Assembly (NCBI RefSeq): GCF_002215215.1
Contig: NZ_CP018632.1
Coordinates: forward strand, 3,778,501-3,842,500
Reading direction: 5' to 3'
Origin: Granulosicoccus antarcticus IMCC3135
GTDB taxonomy: Bacteria; Pseudomonadota; Gammaproteobacteria; Granulosicoccales; Granulosicoccaceae
DNA: 64,000 nt
Below, in pieces: positions 1-8,386 of the stretch. The stretch's first letter is position 1. Each line of letters begins with the position of its first letter. The notes under the pieces are model-generated. The model did not search any database. It was given only the letters and a program-made list of their open reading frames with translations, and was not told where the DNA came from. The position numbers and the translations under genes are program-made.

Positions 1-1073
1 ATCATGGCCATCATGTTATTGCCGTCACCCATCATCATCTGCCCCATCATTCCGCCGTTAAAACGAATCTGATGCCGCGTAATGCCTGCCATGAGGGGTT
101 CTGGAAGGGTATTGGCTGGTAGTGCAATCGGCGAATCCAGTGCGTTTGATCGAAGCGATTCCGGTCCATAAACCACGTCGATCAGCTCGTACTCCAGCCC
201 TGAGTAGAAAGTGTCAGTGATGGTGAACCGGGTGTCGGGATCCCCCGTCAGGTCGAGCACCAGATCAACCCGCATTGCAGGGCCGAGCACGACAGTGCGG
301 TTGGCTGGCTCATGTGGTGTGACAGGTTGACCATCCAGCGCAATGATCTGCGGTTGATGGTCTTGAAAGTTCAAGGCGAAAATCCGCGCGTTGGCTGCAT
401 TGATCAGGCGCAGTCGGATCCGCTCGCCTTGTCTGACGCGAAAGTTGCCGGGAGCCAGTCCATTTATCGTGACGGTATTGCCGATGCGTCCGTTGTGACT
501 CATGTCATGTCGATTGGCAAAGTCATCACTGATACGCGCATCGCTCTTGAGCCGCCAGTCGTCGAGTATCCAGGTGACGTCACGATCGACAGTGATCGGC
601 TCCCTTTCCTCAATGATCAGTGGGCCATAGAGGCCGCGTCCCACCTGCTCGGCGCTGCGTTGATGCGGGTGATACCAATAGGTCCCGGCATCGGGCACAT
701 CAAACTCGTAGACGAAGTGCTTGTTTGATCCGATAGGAGTCTGTGTGAGATGTGGTACTCCGTCCATGGCATGCGGCACACGCAATCCATGCCAGTGCAC
801 AGTCGTCTCTTCGTCCAGTGCATTTTCCACGGCGATTCGCACACGATCACCCTGAATGAGGCGAATCTGGGGGCCCGGCACGCTCTGATTGTAGGCCCAC
901 ACGGGAGTCATCGGGTATTTTCCGGGGGCCAGCTGTGTGCTCGCCTTTCCGGGACGTAGAGAAAAGTGTCGCATCGGCTGCGGTTCAGCAACTGCTGCCT
1001 GAGTCACGAAACCAGGCAGTGTCGTCAATAGGGCCGTTGCGCCGGATCCGACAAGAAATTCGCGACGTGACAT
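1..1073 (-). CDS. multicopper oxidase, C-terminus outside window
   Basis: Periplasmic multicopper oxidase of the CueO/CopA-like group; such enzymes oxidise Cu(I) or other metals or phenols using O2. The minus frame stays open from ATG at 1073 to the window edge (about 357 codons). The N-terminus MSRREFLVGSGATALLTT is a twin-arginine export signal. Copper-ligand motifs HWHG and YWYHPH follow in the first cupredoxin domain. Near the window edge is a Met-rich stretch (GGMMGQMMMG), as seen in copper-tolerance members. The C-terminal domain with the type 1 copper site is not visible. It lies downstream of a Cys-rich small gene and in the same direction as the metal-related genes up to 3434, so a metal-resistance role is likely. 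The exact substrate is not determined. Confidence 0.9.
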   Translation of the reverse strand, partial: MSRREFLVGSGATALLTTLPGFVTQAAVAEPQPMRHFSLRPGKASTQLAPGKYPMTPVWAYNQSVPGPQIRLIQGDRVRIAVENALDEETTVHWHGLRVPHAMDGVPHLTQTPIGSNKHFVYEFDVPDAGTYWYHPHQRSAEQVGRGLYGPLIIEEREPITVDRDVTWILDDWRLKSDARISDDFANRHDMSHNGRIGNTVTINGLAPGNFRVRQGERIRLRLINAANARIFALNFQDHQPQIIALDGQPVTPHEPANRTVVLGPAMRVDLVLDLTGDPDTRFTITDTFYSGLEYELIDVVYGPESLRSNALDSPIALPANTLPEPLMAGITRHQIRFNGGMMGQMMMGDGNNMMAM

Positions 1074-1257
1074 GAGCGCCCGCGGGCGCTTTGCTCTGAA
1101 GTGTTGATAGGACATATCGATCTGGTCATGGTCGAAATACGGGGGAGACCATCCACGCGCCAGTTGTCAATCATGCGATCCACAAGACGTGGAACCGGCT
1201 GATCAGCAATCAAGCGGAGGGACTATGCGATGCGCGAGCCGCGCAACAACAAGGACG

Positions 1258-1683
1258 TCAGACGATAGGGGGGCGGAACAGCGGGGTAGCCAAGGGCGGA
1301 ACAAAGCCGTTGTTATCAACATCAGAGGTAATGTTGGCGCCGCTCGATAGATCACGATAAAAAAGACTTTCAAGCACGGCAACCTGAGGCGCAGGACAAC
1401 TTGAGGTGCATGACAGTGAGCACGCCTCAGAGTCATTACAACCGACTTCAGGACAACAGTCACTGGATTTCTGATCGTGAACCTCGGCACCGACCGCCAG
1501 GAGCGGTGAATCGACATTGCTGATGTCTGCAACTGGTAAAGAGAACGGACTCACCGGTGATTGCAACAACAGAGAACTGGCAACGATCCAGAAGCCCAAC
1601 AATGCCACACACAGGCGTACGGCATTCGTCCGGATACCCGAAGGTTCCGGCGAGCGGTACGACTGAGGAGGGTTCATTGTCAT
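1258..1683 (-). CDS. small Cys-rich membrane/secreted hypothetical protein
   Basis: A 141-aa protein from ATG at 1683. A hydrophobic segment at about residues 24-44 (signal anchor or uncleaved signal) is followed by a cysteine-rich stretch with CC, C, C, C and C spaced over about 25 residues. I do not recognise a family. The gene sits between the multicopper oxidase and the anchor/HupE genes on the same strand, so the cysteines may bind metal; this is inference from context. Other frames here are also open, so the call is moderate. Confidence 0.5.
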   Translation of the reverse strand: MTMNPPQSYRSPEPSGIRTNAVRLCVALLGFWIVASSLLLQSPVSPFSLPVADISNVDSPLLAVGAEVHDQKSSDCCPEVGCNDSEACSLSCTSSCPAPQVAVLESLFYRDLSSGANITSDVDNNGFVPPLATPLFRPPIV

Positions 1684-1904
1684 GCGTTGAATCTGTAAGT
1701 TTCCAGTAAGCCGCCACGCATCACCAAGTCTTTTGACGAGGCGTGTCAGTAGTCATGTCGGTTATGTGACCAGCTGAATATCGGTAAAGTTCCCGATTAT
1801 TTGATCATACGCTTTTTTCCAATAGATCAAGTCAGCGAAGACTGAATATGCAGTATTCACAAAAAGGATAGTGTCACCGAACCTGTCAACGCCCCCGATA
1901 GAGA

Positions 1905-2000
1905 TCTACGCCAACGCCTGTCCCAGCCGAGCACGGGTCAGTGGTTTGCTCAGATATAGTCGTCGAAGCCGGCCGCCTTTAATCGCTTACGTGAAATTAA
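1905..2000 (-). pseudogene. remnant of a response-regulator receiver C-terminus
   Basis: Reading the minus strand gives KAAGFDDYI and, one frame over, SKPLTRARLGQALA followed by a stop. Together these resemble the end of a CheY-like receiver domain (the ...GxDDYxxKPL... region, where the Lys is conserved). A frameshift separates the two parts and no upstream receiver is present. The 1684-2057 gap holds only this and an AT-richer stretch at 1770-1865 that may carry promoter elements for the Cys-rich gene. Confidence 0.35.
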
Positions 2001-2057
2001 CCGTGAGTCAGGTGCGTAGAGTCCCCGCCCATGGGCAGGGACGCTGGTATCACCGTT

Positions 2058-2684
2058 CTAATCAGCTCGCTTCAGTTCTTGGTAGTCGCCACGCACTGAG
2101 AGTGTGATTGACACCTCCTGGCTGTCACGGTTTCGCCAGAACCAGCCATGGTTTCCCGCAAATTCCGCTTTCAACGTGCCCTGGTCACCGGGAGCCCCAC
2201 GACCTTTTTCGTAGCTGATGTTCTGGCCGTCGCCATCCCCATGCAGGTCGTAGTTGACCACTCCGCCTTCGGCAGCCCAGAGAAAATCGACCTGGGCACC
2301 TTCGTCCATGGCGAGCTTGTACTCAGTGCTCTCACCCGGGGCTAGCGTAAAAGACACTTCCTCGTCCCATGAGTCTGCAGCCTCTTGTGCATGGGCCGTG
2401 CTCACGAACAAGCCCAGAAGGCCTTCGATAAGCCTGGACTGCCCCTTGTCTGCCTGTGACGTCTTGCGGTCCATCTCAGCCTCTTCGGCAAGCTGTGACT
2501 TGATCTCACCCATCTGGGTGAGACCAAGCACGCTACCAGATCCTGTCGGATCAATGCCGTATTCCGCAGGGAGAACGACAGTCACGAGAATTACCCCCGC
2601 GGCCGCGGCCGCAATCGCTGTGGATTTCAGCAGTCGGGCCGAGCTGGGTAGATCATCTATATCAGGTTTTTGTGTGTTGTACAT
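2058..2684 (-). CDS. transmembrane anchor protein next to HupE
   Basis: A 208-aa protein with a single membrane helix at about residues 22-42, then a linker containing a second weakly hydrophobic stretch ending in AHAQ, and a C-terminal beta-rich domain (FTLAPGESTEYKLAMDEGAQVDFLW...) rich in acidic residues. Proteins of this type are annotated as transmembrane anchor proteins and are commonly found beside HupE/UreJ permeases. It starts 18 bp after the hupE stop on the same strand, so the two are probably co-transcribed. Function unknown; probably a periplasmic partner of the permease. Confidence 0.75.
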   Translation of the reverse strand: MYNTQKPDIDDLPSSARLLKSTAIAAAAAGVILVTVVLPAEYGIDPTGSGSVLGLTQMGEIKSQLAEEAEMDRKTSQADKGQSRLIEGLLGLFVSTAHAQEAADSWDEEVSFTLAPGESTEYKLAMDEGAQVDFLWAAEGGVVNYDLHGDGDGQNISYEKGRGAPGDQGTLKAEFAGNHGWFWRNRDSQEVSITLSVRGDYQELKRAD

Positions 2685-2702
2685 TGCAAAAGTCTCTTGG
2701 GT

Positions 2703-3434
2703 TCAGGTAACAACAAAGAAGTAACCGGTGAGCTGGTAGCCCACCAGAATGAAGCCTGCTGACATCATCACGACATTCGCCGTGTAGGCGTGTTTCCAGA
2801 AGCCAGCCGTGCGCCGCCAGTAGCCCATGCCGATCAGAATCACCGACAGCGCCAGCAGTTGGCCAATCTCAACACCCACATTGAAAGCGAGCAGGTTGGG
2901 AAGTAGTCCGTCCTGAGCGATCTCATAATCAATGATCTTGGTCGCCAGACCCAGCCCGTGGAACAAGCCGAAAATCAGCGTAGCCGCTTTGGTGTTGGGC
3001 TGAACCCCAAACCAGCGCTGATAGGCACCCAGGTTGTCGAGCGCCTTGTAGACAACCGATAACCCGATGATCGCATCGATCAGGTAGGCGTTCACACTCC
3101 AGCCGAAGTACACCCCGGCCAGCATGGTCGTCGAGTGACCGATTGCGAACAGGGTGACGTAGAGCGCGACATGCTGCAGTCTGTAGAGGAAGAACACGAC
3201 ACCAAACAGGAACAGGATGTGATCGTATCCGGTAATCATGTGTTTTGCGCCAAGGTAGGAGAAGGGGATGAGGTGCACCCCCCATATCTCCATGATGTAG
3301 CCCTTGTCGCCTTCGGTGACTGCATGGGCCAGGACCGGGCTGACATTCACGGCGAACGCCAGACCGATCAAAAGAGAGAGAAACAGCGGCGTTCCAATCG
3401 AACGCACTATCCCGCCGGGATGAACAAATTTCAT
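2703..3434 (-). CDS. HupE/UreJ family permease
   Basis: Integral membrane protein of the HupE/UreJ_2 type, a family tied to nickel/cobalt uptake. From ATG at 3434 it has a signal-like helix ending SPVLAHA, then about six helices. The family signature HMITGYDHILFLFGVV carries the conserved GxDHxLF motif, and a second His pair lies in GLFHGLG. A longer frame from TTG 3506 exists but would include a terminator hairpin, so ATG 3434 is preferred. It is divergent from the nreA-like repressor and shares its operator region, which suggests nickel- or cobalt-responsive expression. The metal is inferred from family and context. Confidence 0.85.
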   Translation of the reverse strand: MKFVHPGGIVRSIGTPLFLSLLIGLAFAVNVSPVLAHAVTEGDKGYIMEIWGVHLIPFSYLGAKHMITGYDHILFLFGVVFFLYRLQHVALYVTLFAIGHSTTMLAGVYFGWSVNAYLIDAIIGLSVVYKALDNLGAYQRWFGVQPNTKAATLIFGLFHGLGLATKIIDYEIAQDGLLPNLLAFNVGVEIGQLLALSVILIGMGYWRRTAGFWKHAYTANVVMMSAGFILVGYQLTGYFFVVT

Positions 3435-3473
3435 TCGCGAATATTCCGTAGGTAATTGAGGAGGTAAAAACCG

Positions 3474-3496
3474 AAAAAAGCTGCCCGAAAGGCAGC
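3474..3496 (-). terminator. terminator-like hairpin in the hupE leader (possible attenuator)
   Basis: On the minus strand GCTGCC-TTTCG-GGCAGC is followed at once by six T residues: a 6-bp GC-rich stem and U-run. It lies about 40 bases before the hupE ATG and downstream of the operator, so it would sit in the 5' leader. This is the layout of a transcription attenuator. I did not recognise a known riboswitch in the about 160-nt leader. Confidence 0.55.
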
Positions 3497-3659
3497 AGTT
3501 CCTCAAACCCGCGGTGGGCTCTCGACGTCAAAGATCGGAGCGCAGTAGACCGGTGGCCCGGCATCTGCAAGATCGATGCAAGCGAGCTATTTTGAGTAAT
3601 TCAAAGATGGGGGCTACCCTGTTTGCTGGCTGTTTGCATCATCAATTCCGTTGCTTGAT

Positions 3660-3680
3660 TTATCCCCCCTGGGGGGATAA
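3660..3680. promoter_or_regulatory. CsoR/RcnR-type operator
   Basis: A perfect 21-bp palindrome with core TATCCCCCCTGGGGGGATA sits 9 bp before the repressor start and within the divergent hupE/nreA spacer. A G/C tract flanked by AT is the known operator shape for RcnR/CsoR/FrmR-family repressors, so the adjacent gene product probably binds here and represses both directions. Confidence 0.75.
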
Positions 3681-3689
3681 GCTAAGAGT

Positions 3690-3956
3690 ATGACAGATAA
3701 GCACACTCATGCAACACACCCGAAGGTCATTTCACGTCTCAAACGTGCGAATGGGCATTTGCGCAGCGTCATCGACATGATCGAGCAGGGTAAGCCTTGC
3801 CTTGAGATTGCCCAGCAGTTGCATGCCGTGGAAAAGGCGGTGATCAACGCAAAACGTGTACTCATTCATGATCATATCGATCATTGCCTCGATGATGACG
3901 CTGAGGGGCACAGTGCCGATATGGCTGAGTTCCGGGAGATTGCCCGTTACCTCTAA
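3690..3956 (+). CDS. nreA: metal-sensing repressor, RcnR/NreA type
   Basis: An 88-aa all-helical repressor of the CsoR/RcnR/FrmR family (DUF156). It contains the hallmark HPKxxxRLKRANGHLxxVxxMIEQG and AQQLHAVEKAV. Candidate metal ligands are the His-rich N-terminus (H5, H7, H10), C37, H60/H62 and H65/C66; the combination resembles Ni/Co sensors more than Cu sensors. It is followed by an MFS exporter with a His-rich tail, the nreA-nreB arrangement. On metal binding it should release the G/C-tract operator upstream. The symbol is by arrangement and similarity; a formaldehyde sensor is less likely given the partner genes. Confidence 0.75.
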   Translation: MTDKHTHATHPKVISRLKRANGHLRSVIDMIEQGKPCLEIAQQLHAVEKAVINAKRVLIHDHIDHCLDDDAEGHSADMAEFREIARYL

Positions 3957-5283
3957 GACATCCCTGTGGGGCGTTCTGGCTGATCGTACCTACCGCCATC
4001 TGTTTCTGGCTCAGGTGGTCGCACTGCTGGGTACAGGGCTTGCCACCGTTGCTTTGGGTCTCCTGGCGTACGATCTGGCTGGTGGGCAAGCCGGACTCGT
4101 TCTGGGTGCAATCTTTACGATCAAGATGGTGGCGTATGTTGTTGTAGCTCCCATTGCCGCAGCCTTTATCGATCGTCTTCCACGGCGTACAGTGCTGGTT
4201 TGCCTGGATATCGTTCGTGCGGTGGTTGCATTCATGCTCCCCTTTGTCACCCAGATCTGGCAGATCTATGTATTGATTTTTGTGCTGCAGTCGGCCTCGG
4301 CAGCCTTCACGCCGGCGTTCCAGGCCACCATTCCGGATGTCTTGCCTGATGAGGAGCGTTACACACGAGCCTTGTCGCTCTCGCGCCTGGCCTATGATCT
4401 TGAAAACATCGTCAGTCCGATTCTGGCCGCTTTGCTACTGATGGTCGTGTCGTCCAATGTGTTGTTTTTCGGGACTCTGGGTGGCTTTGCGGCTTCTGCG
4501 GCTCTGGTCCTTTCGGTGGTATTGCCTAGCCCGCAGCCCTCTGCAAAACGCGGGATTTACGAGCGAACCACGCGCGGAATCCGCATCTATTTAAAGACGC
4601 CACGCCTCAGAGGACTCCTGGCATTGAACCTTGCCGCCGCGGCAGCCGGTGCCATGGTTATTGTGAATACTGTCGTGCTGATACGCGCAAATCTTGGGCT
4701 TGGGGAGAGCGAAGTTGCCATCACACTGGGGCTCTTCGGTGCCGGCTCGATGCTGGCCGCCTTTGCCTTGCCAACACTGCTTGATCGGTTTTCTGACCGT
4801 TCGCTCATGCTGTTGGGTGCAATGCTCATGACAACCACCTTGATCGCTTTCGCACTCGGCATACGTATCCTGGAACTGAGCTGGGCAGGCGTGCTGCTTG
4901 CCTGGTTGATGACAGGTATCGGTTACTCAGCCGTTTTGACCCCCTCAGGTCGGCTGCTGCGCCGATCGGCCCATGCCCAGAACCGACCTGCGCTATTCGC
5001 TGCACAGTTTGCCCTGTCACATGCCTGCTGGCTGGTCACCTATCCGCTGGCAGGCTGGGTAATGACACAAGCCGGGCTTGTGCCTGCACTGTTGGTTTTG
5101 GGTGGGCTTTCGGTAGTGGGAATAGTGGTCGCACTTTTCATCTGGCCAAAGAGCGATTCGGATATTGTGGAACACCGGCATGACAGCCTTCCGGAGGATC
5201 ATCCCCATGTGAAGGATGGACGAACACATGCGCATCCTTTTGTCATTGACGACGAGCACATCCGCTGGTCGAGGCATCTGTAA
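3940..5283 (+). CDS. nreB: MFS exporter, NreB-like
   Basis: About 447-aa major facilitator superfamily transporter with 12 predicted helices beginning DRTYRHLFLAQVVALLGTG. The C-terminal tail is His-rich (HRH, HPHVKDGRTHAHP, DEHIRWSRH), as in NreB nickel exporters. The frame is open back to 3856 inside the repressor gene. The start used here is TTG 3940, overlapping the repressor stop, which would give translational coupling; the true start is uncertain and a non-ATG start seems necessary. It most likely pumps Ni2+ (or Co2+) out. Substrate is inferred from the tail and from pairing with the repressor. Confidence 0.7.
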   Translation: MPVTSKTSLWGVLADRTYRHLFLAQVVALLGTGLATVALGLLAYDLAGGQAGLVLGAIFTIKMVAYVVVAPIAAAFIDRLPRRTVLVCLDIVRAVVAFMLPFVTQIWQIYVLIFVLQSASAAFTPAFQATIPDVLPDEERYTRALSLSRLAYDLENIVSPILAALLLMVVSSNVLFFGTLGGFAASAALVLSVVLPSPQPSAKRGIYERTTRGIRIYLKTPRLRGLLALNLAAAAAGAMVIVNTVVLIRANLGLGESEVAITLGLFGAGSMLAAFALPTLLDRFSDRSLMLLGAMLMTTTLIAFALGIRILELSWAGVLLAWLMTGIGYSAVLTPSGRLLRRSAHAQNRPALFAAQFALSHACWLVTYPLAGWVMTQAGLVPALLVLGGLSVVGIVVALFIWPKSDSDIVEHRHDSLPEDHPHVKDGRTHAHPFVIDDEHIRWSRHL

Positions 5284-5455
5284 CCGGGGACTGACTCCCT
5301 TCCTCTAAGGATACGTCTACATTCCCGGGTATTAGCGTGGGTGCCTGTTTTGTATTACGAGGCCCGCCAAAAGACACGCAAAAGCCCCTTAGGCATCATT
5401 GCGCCGCATTTGGTTCCCACTGCCGATCCAGCATGACGCCGCAGACGGGTGTGCT

Positions 5456-5728
5456 TCAATCGACCGGCGGCCAGTTCCCGTCTGTCTTTTCTTCGGCGTC
5501 GTGCGCGTGCAACGCAGCATTCCTGATAGTGTCCGCTAGTTTGTCAAACGCAAGGATAACCTTGCCGTCGTGCACAGCTGATATCTCATCGGCGGTGATA
5601 CGCTGGTCGCCAAATCCCTCTATATACACAATGATATGGTCTGCGGACACCTCACGGACGGCTCCAATCCCGACTGTCCCTTCATTGATAAAAACGGCAT
5701 CGTCACGTTGAATTTTGTTAAACACCAT
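5456..5728 (-). CDS. small beta-barrel-like hypothetical protein
   Basis: A 90-aa protein from ATG 5728, chosen because GAGG lies 7 bases upstream. The core (VGIGAVREVSADHIIVYIEGFGDQRITADEISAVHDGKVILAF) has the alternating strand pattern of PRC-barrel/DUF2171-like small domains. No signal peptide. Function unknown. It is a lone gene between two plus-strand genes. Confidence 0.6.
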   Translation of the reverse strand: MVFNKIQRDDAVFINEGTVGIGAVREVSADHIIVYIEGFGDQRITADEISAVHDGKVILAFDKLADTIRNAALHAHDAEEKTDGNWPPVD

Positions 5729-5954
5729 GGGTGTACCTCTTATTATCTTTCTGCTCGAGAGTGATTCAGTTTCTGTCAATCGCCGTTGATCTTGGTTTCA
5801 GAATGGAAATCTAGCACGAAGGGGCTTTGACGAATACAGGTACGTTCAGAAATCTGTCTGTCTGTTTTTCCAGTTTACCGGGCACTGGTATGCACCGATG
5901 GTCTTCGGCATGCGTATACAGTGTTACATGCACTGACTCCCTGAGGATTCGATC

Positions 5955-6539
5955 ATGCTCCGTTGGTTGAGAAGTACCGAATTGCGTTCTGTTGCGTGCA
6001 CCATTGGCTTGGTGCTTGTTACGGGCGGCGTTTTCAGTGGAGTTGCGCTGGGCGATCAGACCGCCCCGGAATTACCGGGTCTGTTTGAGCAATTGCTTGA
6101 TGCAAGGGATGACCCGGAGGTGCAGGCTCTCGAAAACGAAATATGGCGCCACTGGCTGGTGGCACCCGATCCGATATCCGAGTTGCTGATGTCACGGATT
6201 AGCCGCGCCATGGCGGTTGAGGAGCTGGATGTGGCATTAAGGTTGTGCAACCAGCTTGTTGAAAGTGCGCCCGACTTTGCCGAAGGGTGGAACAGGCGGG
6301 CGACCCTGCATTACCTGATGGGAGATTTCAATTCCTCGGTTGCCGATATAGGAGAAACGCTGATTCGCGAACCCAGACACTTTGGCGCTATTTCCGGTCT
6401 TGGCCTGATATTCATGCGTCAGAACAAGCTCGAAGCGGCACTGGAGGTGTTTGAACAAGTGCTGATCATCAGTCCCGGTTCTGTCAGCGCCAGCAGGAAT
6501 GCTGAACGTATTCTCAAGGCCTTAAGCACGGAAATCTGA
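5955..6539 (+). CDS. secreted tetratricopeptide repeat protein
   Basis: A 194-aa protein with an N-terminal signal peptide (hydrophobic residues 13-32, ending VALG-DQ) and a C-terminal pair of TPR units at about residues 105-190 (A-x-L-C-N-x-L-V-E-S-A-P-D-F-A-E-G-W-N-R-R-A, then the ALEVFEQVLIISPGS repeat). Such small periplasmic TPR proteins mediate protein contacts; no specific role can be given. It is monocistronic. Confidence 0.75.
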   Translation: MLRWLRSTELRSVACTIGLVLVTGGVFSGVALGDQTAPELPGLFEQLLDARDDPEVQALENEIWRHWLVAPDPISELLMSRISRAMAVEELDVALRLCNQLVESAPDFAEGWNRRATLHYLMGDFNSSVADIGETLIREPRHFGAISGLGLIFMRQNKLEAALEVFEQVLIISPGSVSASRNAERILKALSTEI

Positions 6540-6540
6540 A

Positions 6541-6559
6541 ATATACCACCATTGCATTC
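6541..6559. repeat. 19-nt sequence shared with 32584-32602
   Basis: ATATACCACCATTGCATTC follows the TPR gene stop directly and recurs exactly at 32584, where a dehydrogenase gene is truncated. The flanks differ. Nature unknown. Confidence 0.5.
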
Positions 6560-6650
6560 AAGCTGGTGCCGAAGGCGAGAATATCAGCATCTGCGCAAGT
6601 GCACTCGTCACCACGCGCAAGGGAGGTTCGTTTGAATCAACATCAAGACT

Positions 6651-7457
6651 CTAGGCATCACGCTCCAGGATCCACTCGACTTCCGGTGCCGGAACAAAAC
6701 GCCACTTGCGCAGTGGGCCGGCCATCACGTTCAGGTAGTACATCTCAAATCCGTGTGGCGCGCCACAAGGGTGATGCCCACGCGGGACCAGCACGACGTC
6801 GCCATCGGCCACGGCCATGGTCTCATCCAGAGACCCATCATCGGTGTACACCCGTTGTATGCCGAATCCGTTTGCCGGATTCAGGCGATGATAGTACGTT
6901 TCTTCCAGATAGGTGATGCGTGGAAAGTCATCCTCATCATGACGATGGCTGGGGTAGGAGGACCAATTGCCAGCGGGGGTGAAGACTTCCGTGACCAGCA
7001 GGGAATCGCAGAAATCTTCATTTTCCATGGCGATATTGTTGATATAGCGCTTGTTGGAGCCTTTGCCACGTTCGGTCAGGGTAATGCCATCAGGTCCGAT
7101 TCTGCGTGCCTCATGGCCGCCCTTACCGGGAGCTGAGCACACGGCGATGACGCAGTCGGTCTCGGCTTTCGCATCCCACTGTGTATCGTTGGGAAGATAC
7201 AGGCAATGGGGGGCTGTGCGTTCAAATACACTTGCACGGTTCCCCAGTACGCCCCATTGCTGATCTGCGCCATTGATCTTGGCCTTGCCTTCCACCATGA
7301 CGAGAATCACTTCTCTGTCGCCCGTGGCTTCGCTGGCCGTCTCACCCGCCCTCAGTCGATACAATGAAAATCCGACATAGCGCCAGCCGGCGCTGCTGGC
7401 TGTTATCTCATGGACTTTTCCATGATTACCGAAGGGTTTTTTCAACAATACTGACAT
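6651..7457 (-). CDS. iolB: 5-deoxy-glucuronate isomerase IolB
   Basis: Isomerises 5-deoxy-glucuronate to 2-deoxy-5-keto-gluconate in myo-inositol catabolism. The 268-aa length is normal. It has two cupin halves; the metal site motif is visible in YPSHRHDED (HxH...E) followed by LEETYYHRL, and VLVPRGHHPCGAPHG is characteristic. Its ATG overlaps the iolE stop by one base (TGATG), showing translational coupling. It is the last gene of the iol operon. Confidence 0.95.
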   Translation of the reverse strand: MSVLLKKPFGNHGKVHEITASSAGWRYVGFSLYRLRAGETASEATGDREVILVMVEGKAKINGADQQWGVLGNRASVFERTAPHCLYLPNDTQWDAKAETDCVIAVCSAPGKGGHEARRIGPDGITLTERGKGSNKRYINNIAMENEDFCDSLLVTEVFTPAGNWSSYPSHRHDEDDFPRITYLEETYYHRLNPANGFGIQRVYTDDGSLDETMAVADGDVVLVPRGHHPCGAPHGFEMYYLNVMAGPLRKWRFVPAPEVEWILERDA

Positions 7458-8386
7458 CAGATTGACTCCAGGCCTTGCTTGTTGGTGTTGATCATGAGCC
7501 CCGACTGCTGGCAGATCTTGACAATATGATCATAGCCCATGCTGGCGTATTCATACGGTGGCGCCTTGGCAGGATCCTGCTCGGCTTCCACGACAATCCA
7601 GCCCGCATAATCCTGTTTTTGCAACGCGTCGGTAACCCCCTGAAAGTCGATGCAACCCTGAGGATCTCCGGGTACGGTGAATACACCGGCAATCACGGCA
7701 TCAAGAAAACTCATGTTTTCGCGACGCGCCCGCTGCATGACGTCCTCACGCACATCCTTGAAATGCACATGGCGTACACGATGGCCCCAGGTGTCCAGTG
7801 TTCTGAGCACATCAGCTCCGCCAAAATGCAGGTGGCCTGTATCAAAGAGCAGTGTGACATCATCCGAGCTGTCTTCCATCAGCCAGTCCACATCATCCTG
7901 ATCCTCGATCATCGAGCCCATGTGATGGTGGTAAGCCAAGACCAGCCCCTGGCTTGCCGTCCAGCTAGCCAGTTCGGACAGCTTGGCGGCATACCGAGTG
8001 ATGTCGTCTCGCGTCAGCTTGGGGCGATCATTGACCGCAACCGACTGATTGCCCTGAACGGTGTTAGAGCATTCTGCGTACACAATGCAAGGAGAGCCTA
8101 GCGCTACAAACTGCTCGACTTGCTGAGAGATCAGCTGCTTTTCTTCAGCAACCGATGAATTCATGAGATTGCCGGAACACCAGCCTCCACACAATGCCAG
8201 CTGGTTATTAGCCAGGTAGGTGCGCAGGCCTTCGGTATCCTGTGGCATGCGTCGACCGCGCTCGACCCCGGTGTAGCCGATCTTGCGTGCTTCCTGCAGT
8301 GCCTGTTCCATGGTGTAGGCGGCGGTCAGCTCTGGCAGGTCGTCGTTTTGCCAGGAGATAGGAGAAATACCGATTTGTATGCTCAT
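7457..8386 (-). CDS. iolE: inosose dehydratase IolE
   Basis: Dehydrates scyllo-inosose to 3,5/4-trihydroxycyclohexa-1,2-dione; a cytoplasmic TIM-barrel enzyme of the sugar-phosphate-isomerase-like fold. Start ATG 8386 (MSIQIGISPISWQNDDLPEL) overlaps the iolC stop as ATGA; 309 aa. Metal-site features typical of the fold are visible: LAYHHHMGSMIE, LLFDTGHLHFGG, VRHVHFKDVR and IVVEAEQDP. It is translationally coupled on both sides. Confidence 0.95.
   Translation of the reverse strand: MSIQIGISPISWQNDDLPELTAAYTMEQALQEARKIGYTGVERGRRMPQDTEGLRTYLANNQLALCGGWCSGNLMNSSVAEEKQLISQQVEQFVALGSPCIVYAECSNTVQGNQSVAVNDRPKLTRDDITRYAAKLSELASWTASQGLVLAYHHHMGSMIEDQDDVDWLMEDSSDDVTLLFDTGHLHFGGADVLRTLDTWGHRVRHVHFKDVREDVMQRARRENMSFLDAVIAGVFTVPGDPQGCIDFQGVTDALQKQDYAGWIVVEAEQDPAKAPPYEYASMGYDHIVKICQQSGLMINTNKQGLESI

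Noticed and set aside
1203-1532. 109-codon minus frame overlapping the Cys-rich gene
   Set aside because: It is an out-of-frame shadow; the Cys-rich frame has the better start and a signal-like N-terminus.
2254-2724. 156-codon plus frame over the anchor-protein gene
   Set aside because: Shadow of the minus-strand gene; Ser/Ala-rich low-complexity translation typical of antisense frames.
3497-3640. Cobalamin or nickel-cobalt riboswitch before hupE
   Set aside because: I could not find the conserved boxes; only a terminator-like hairpin is supported.
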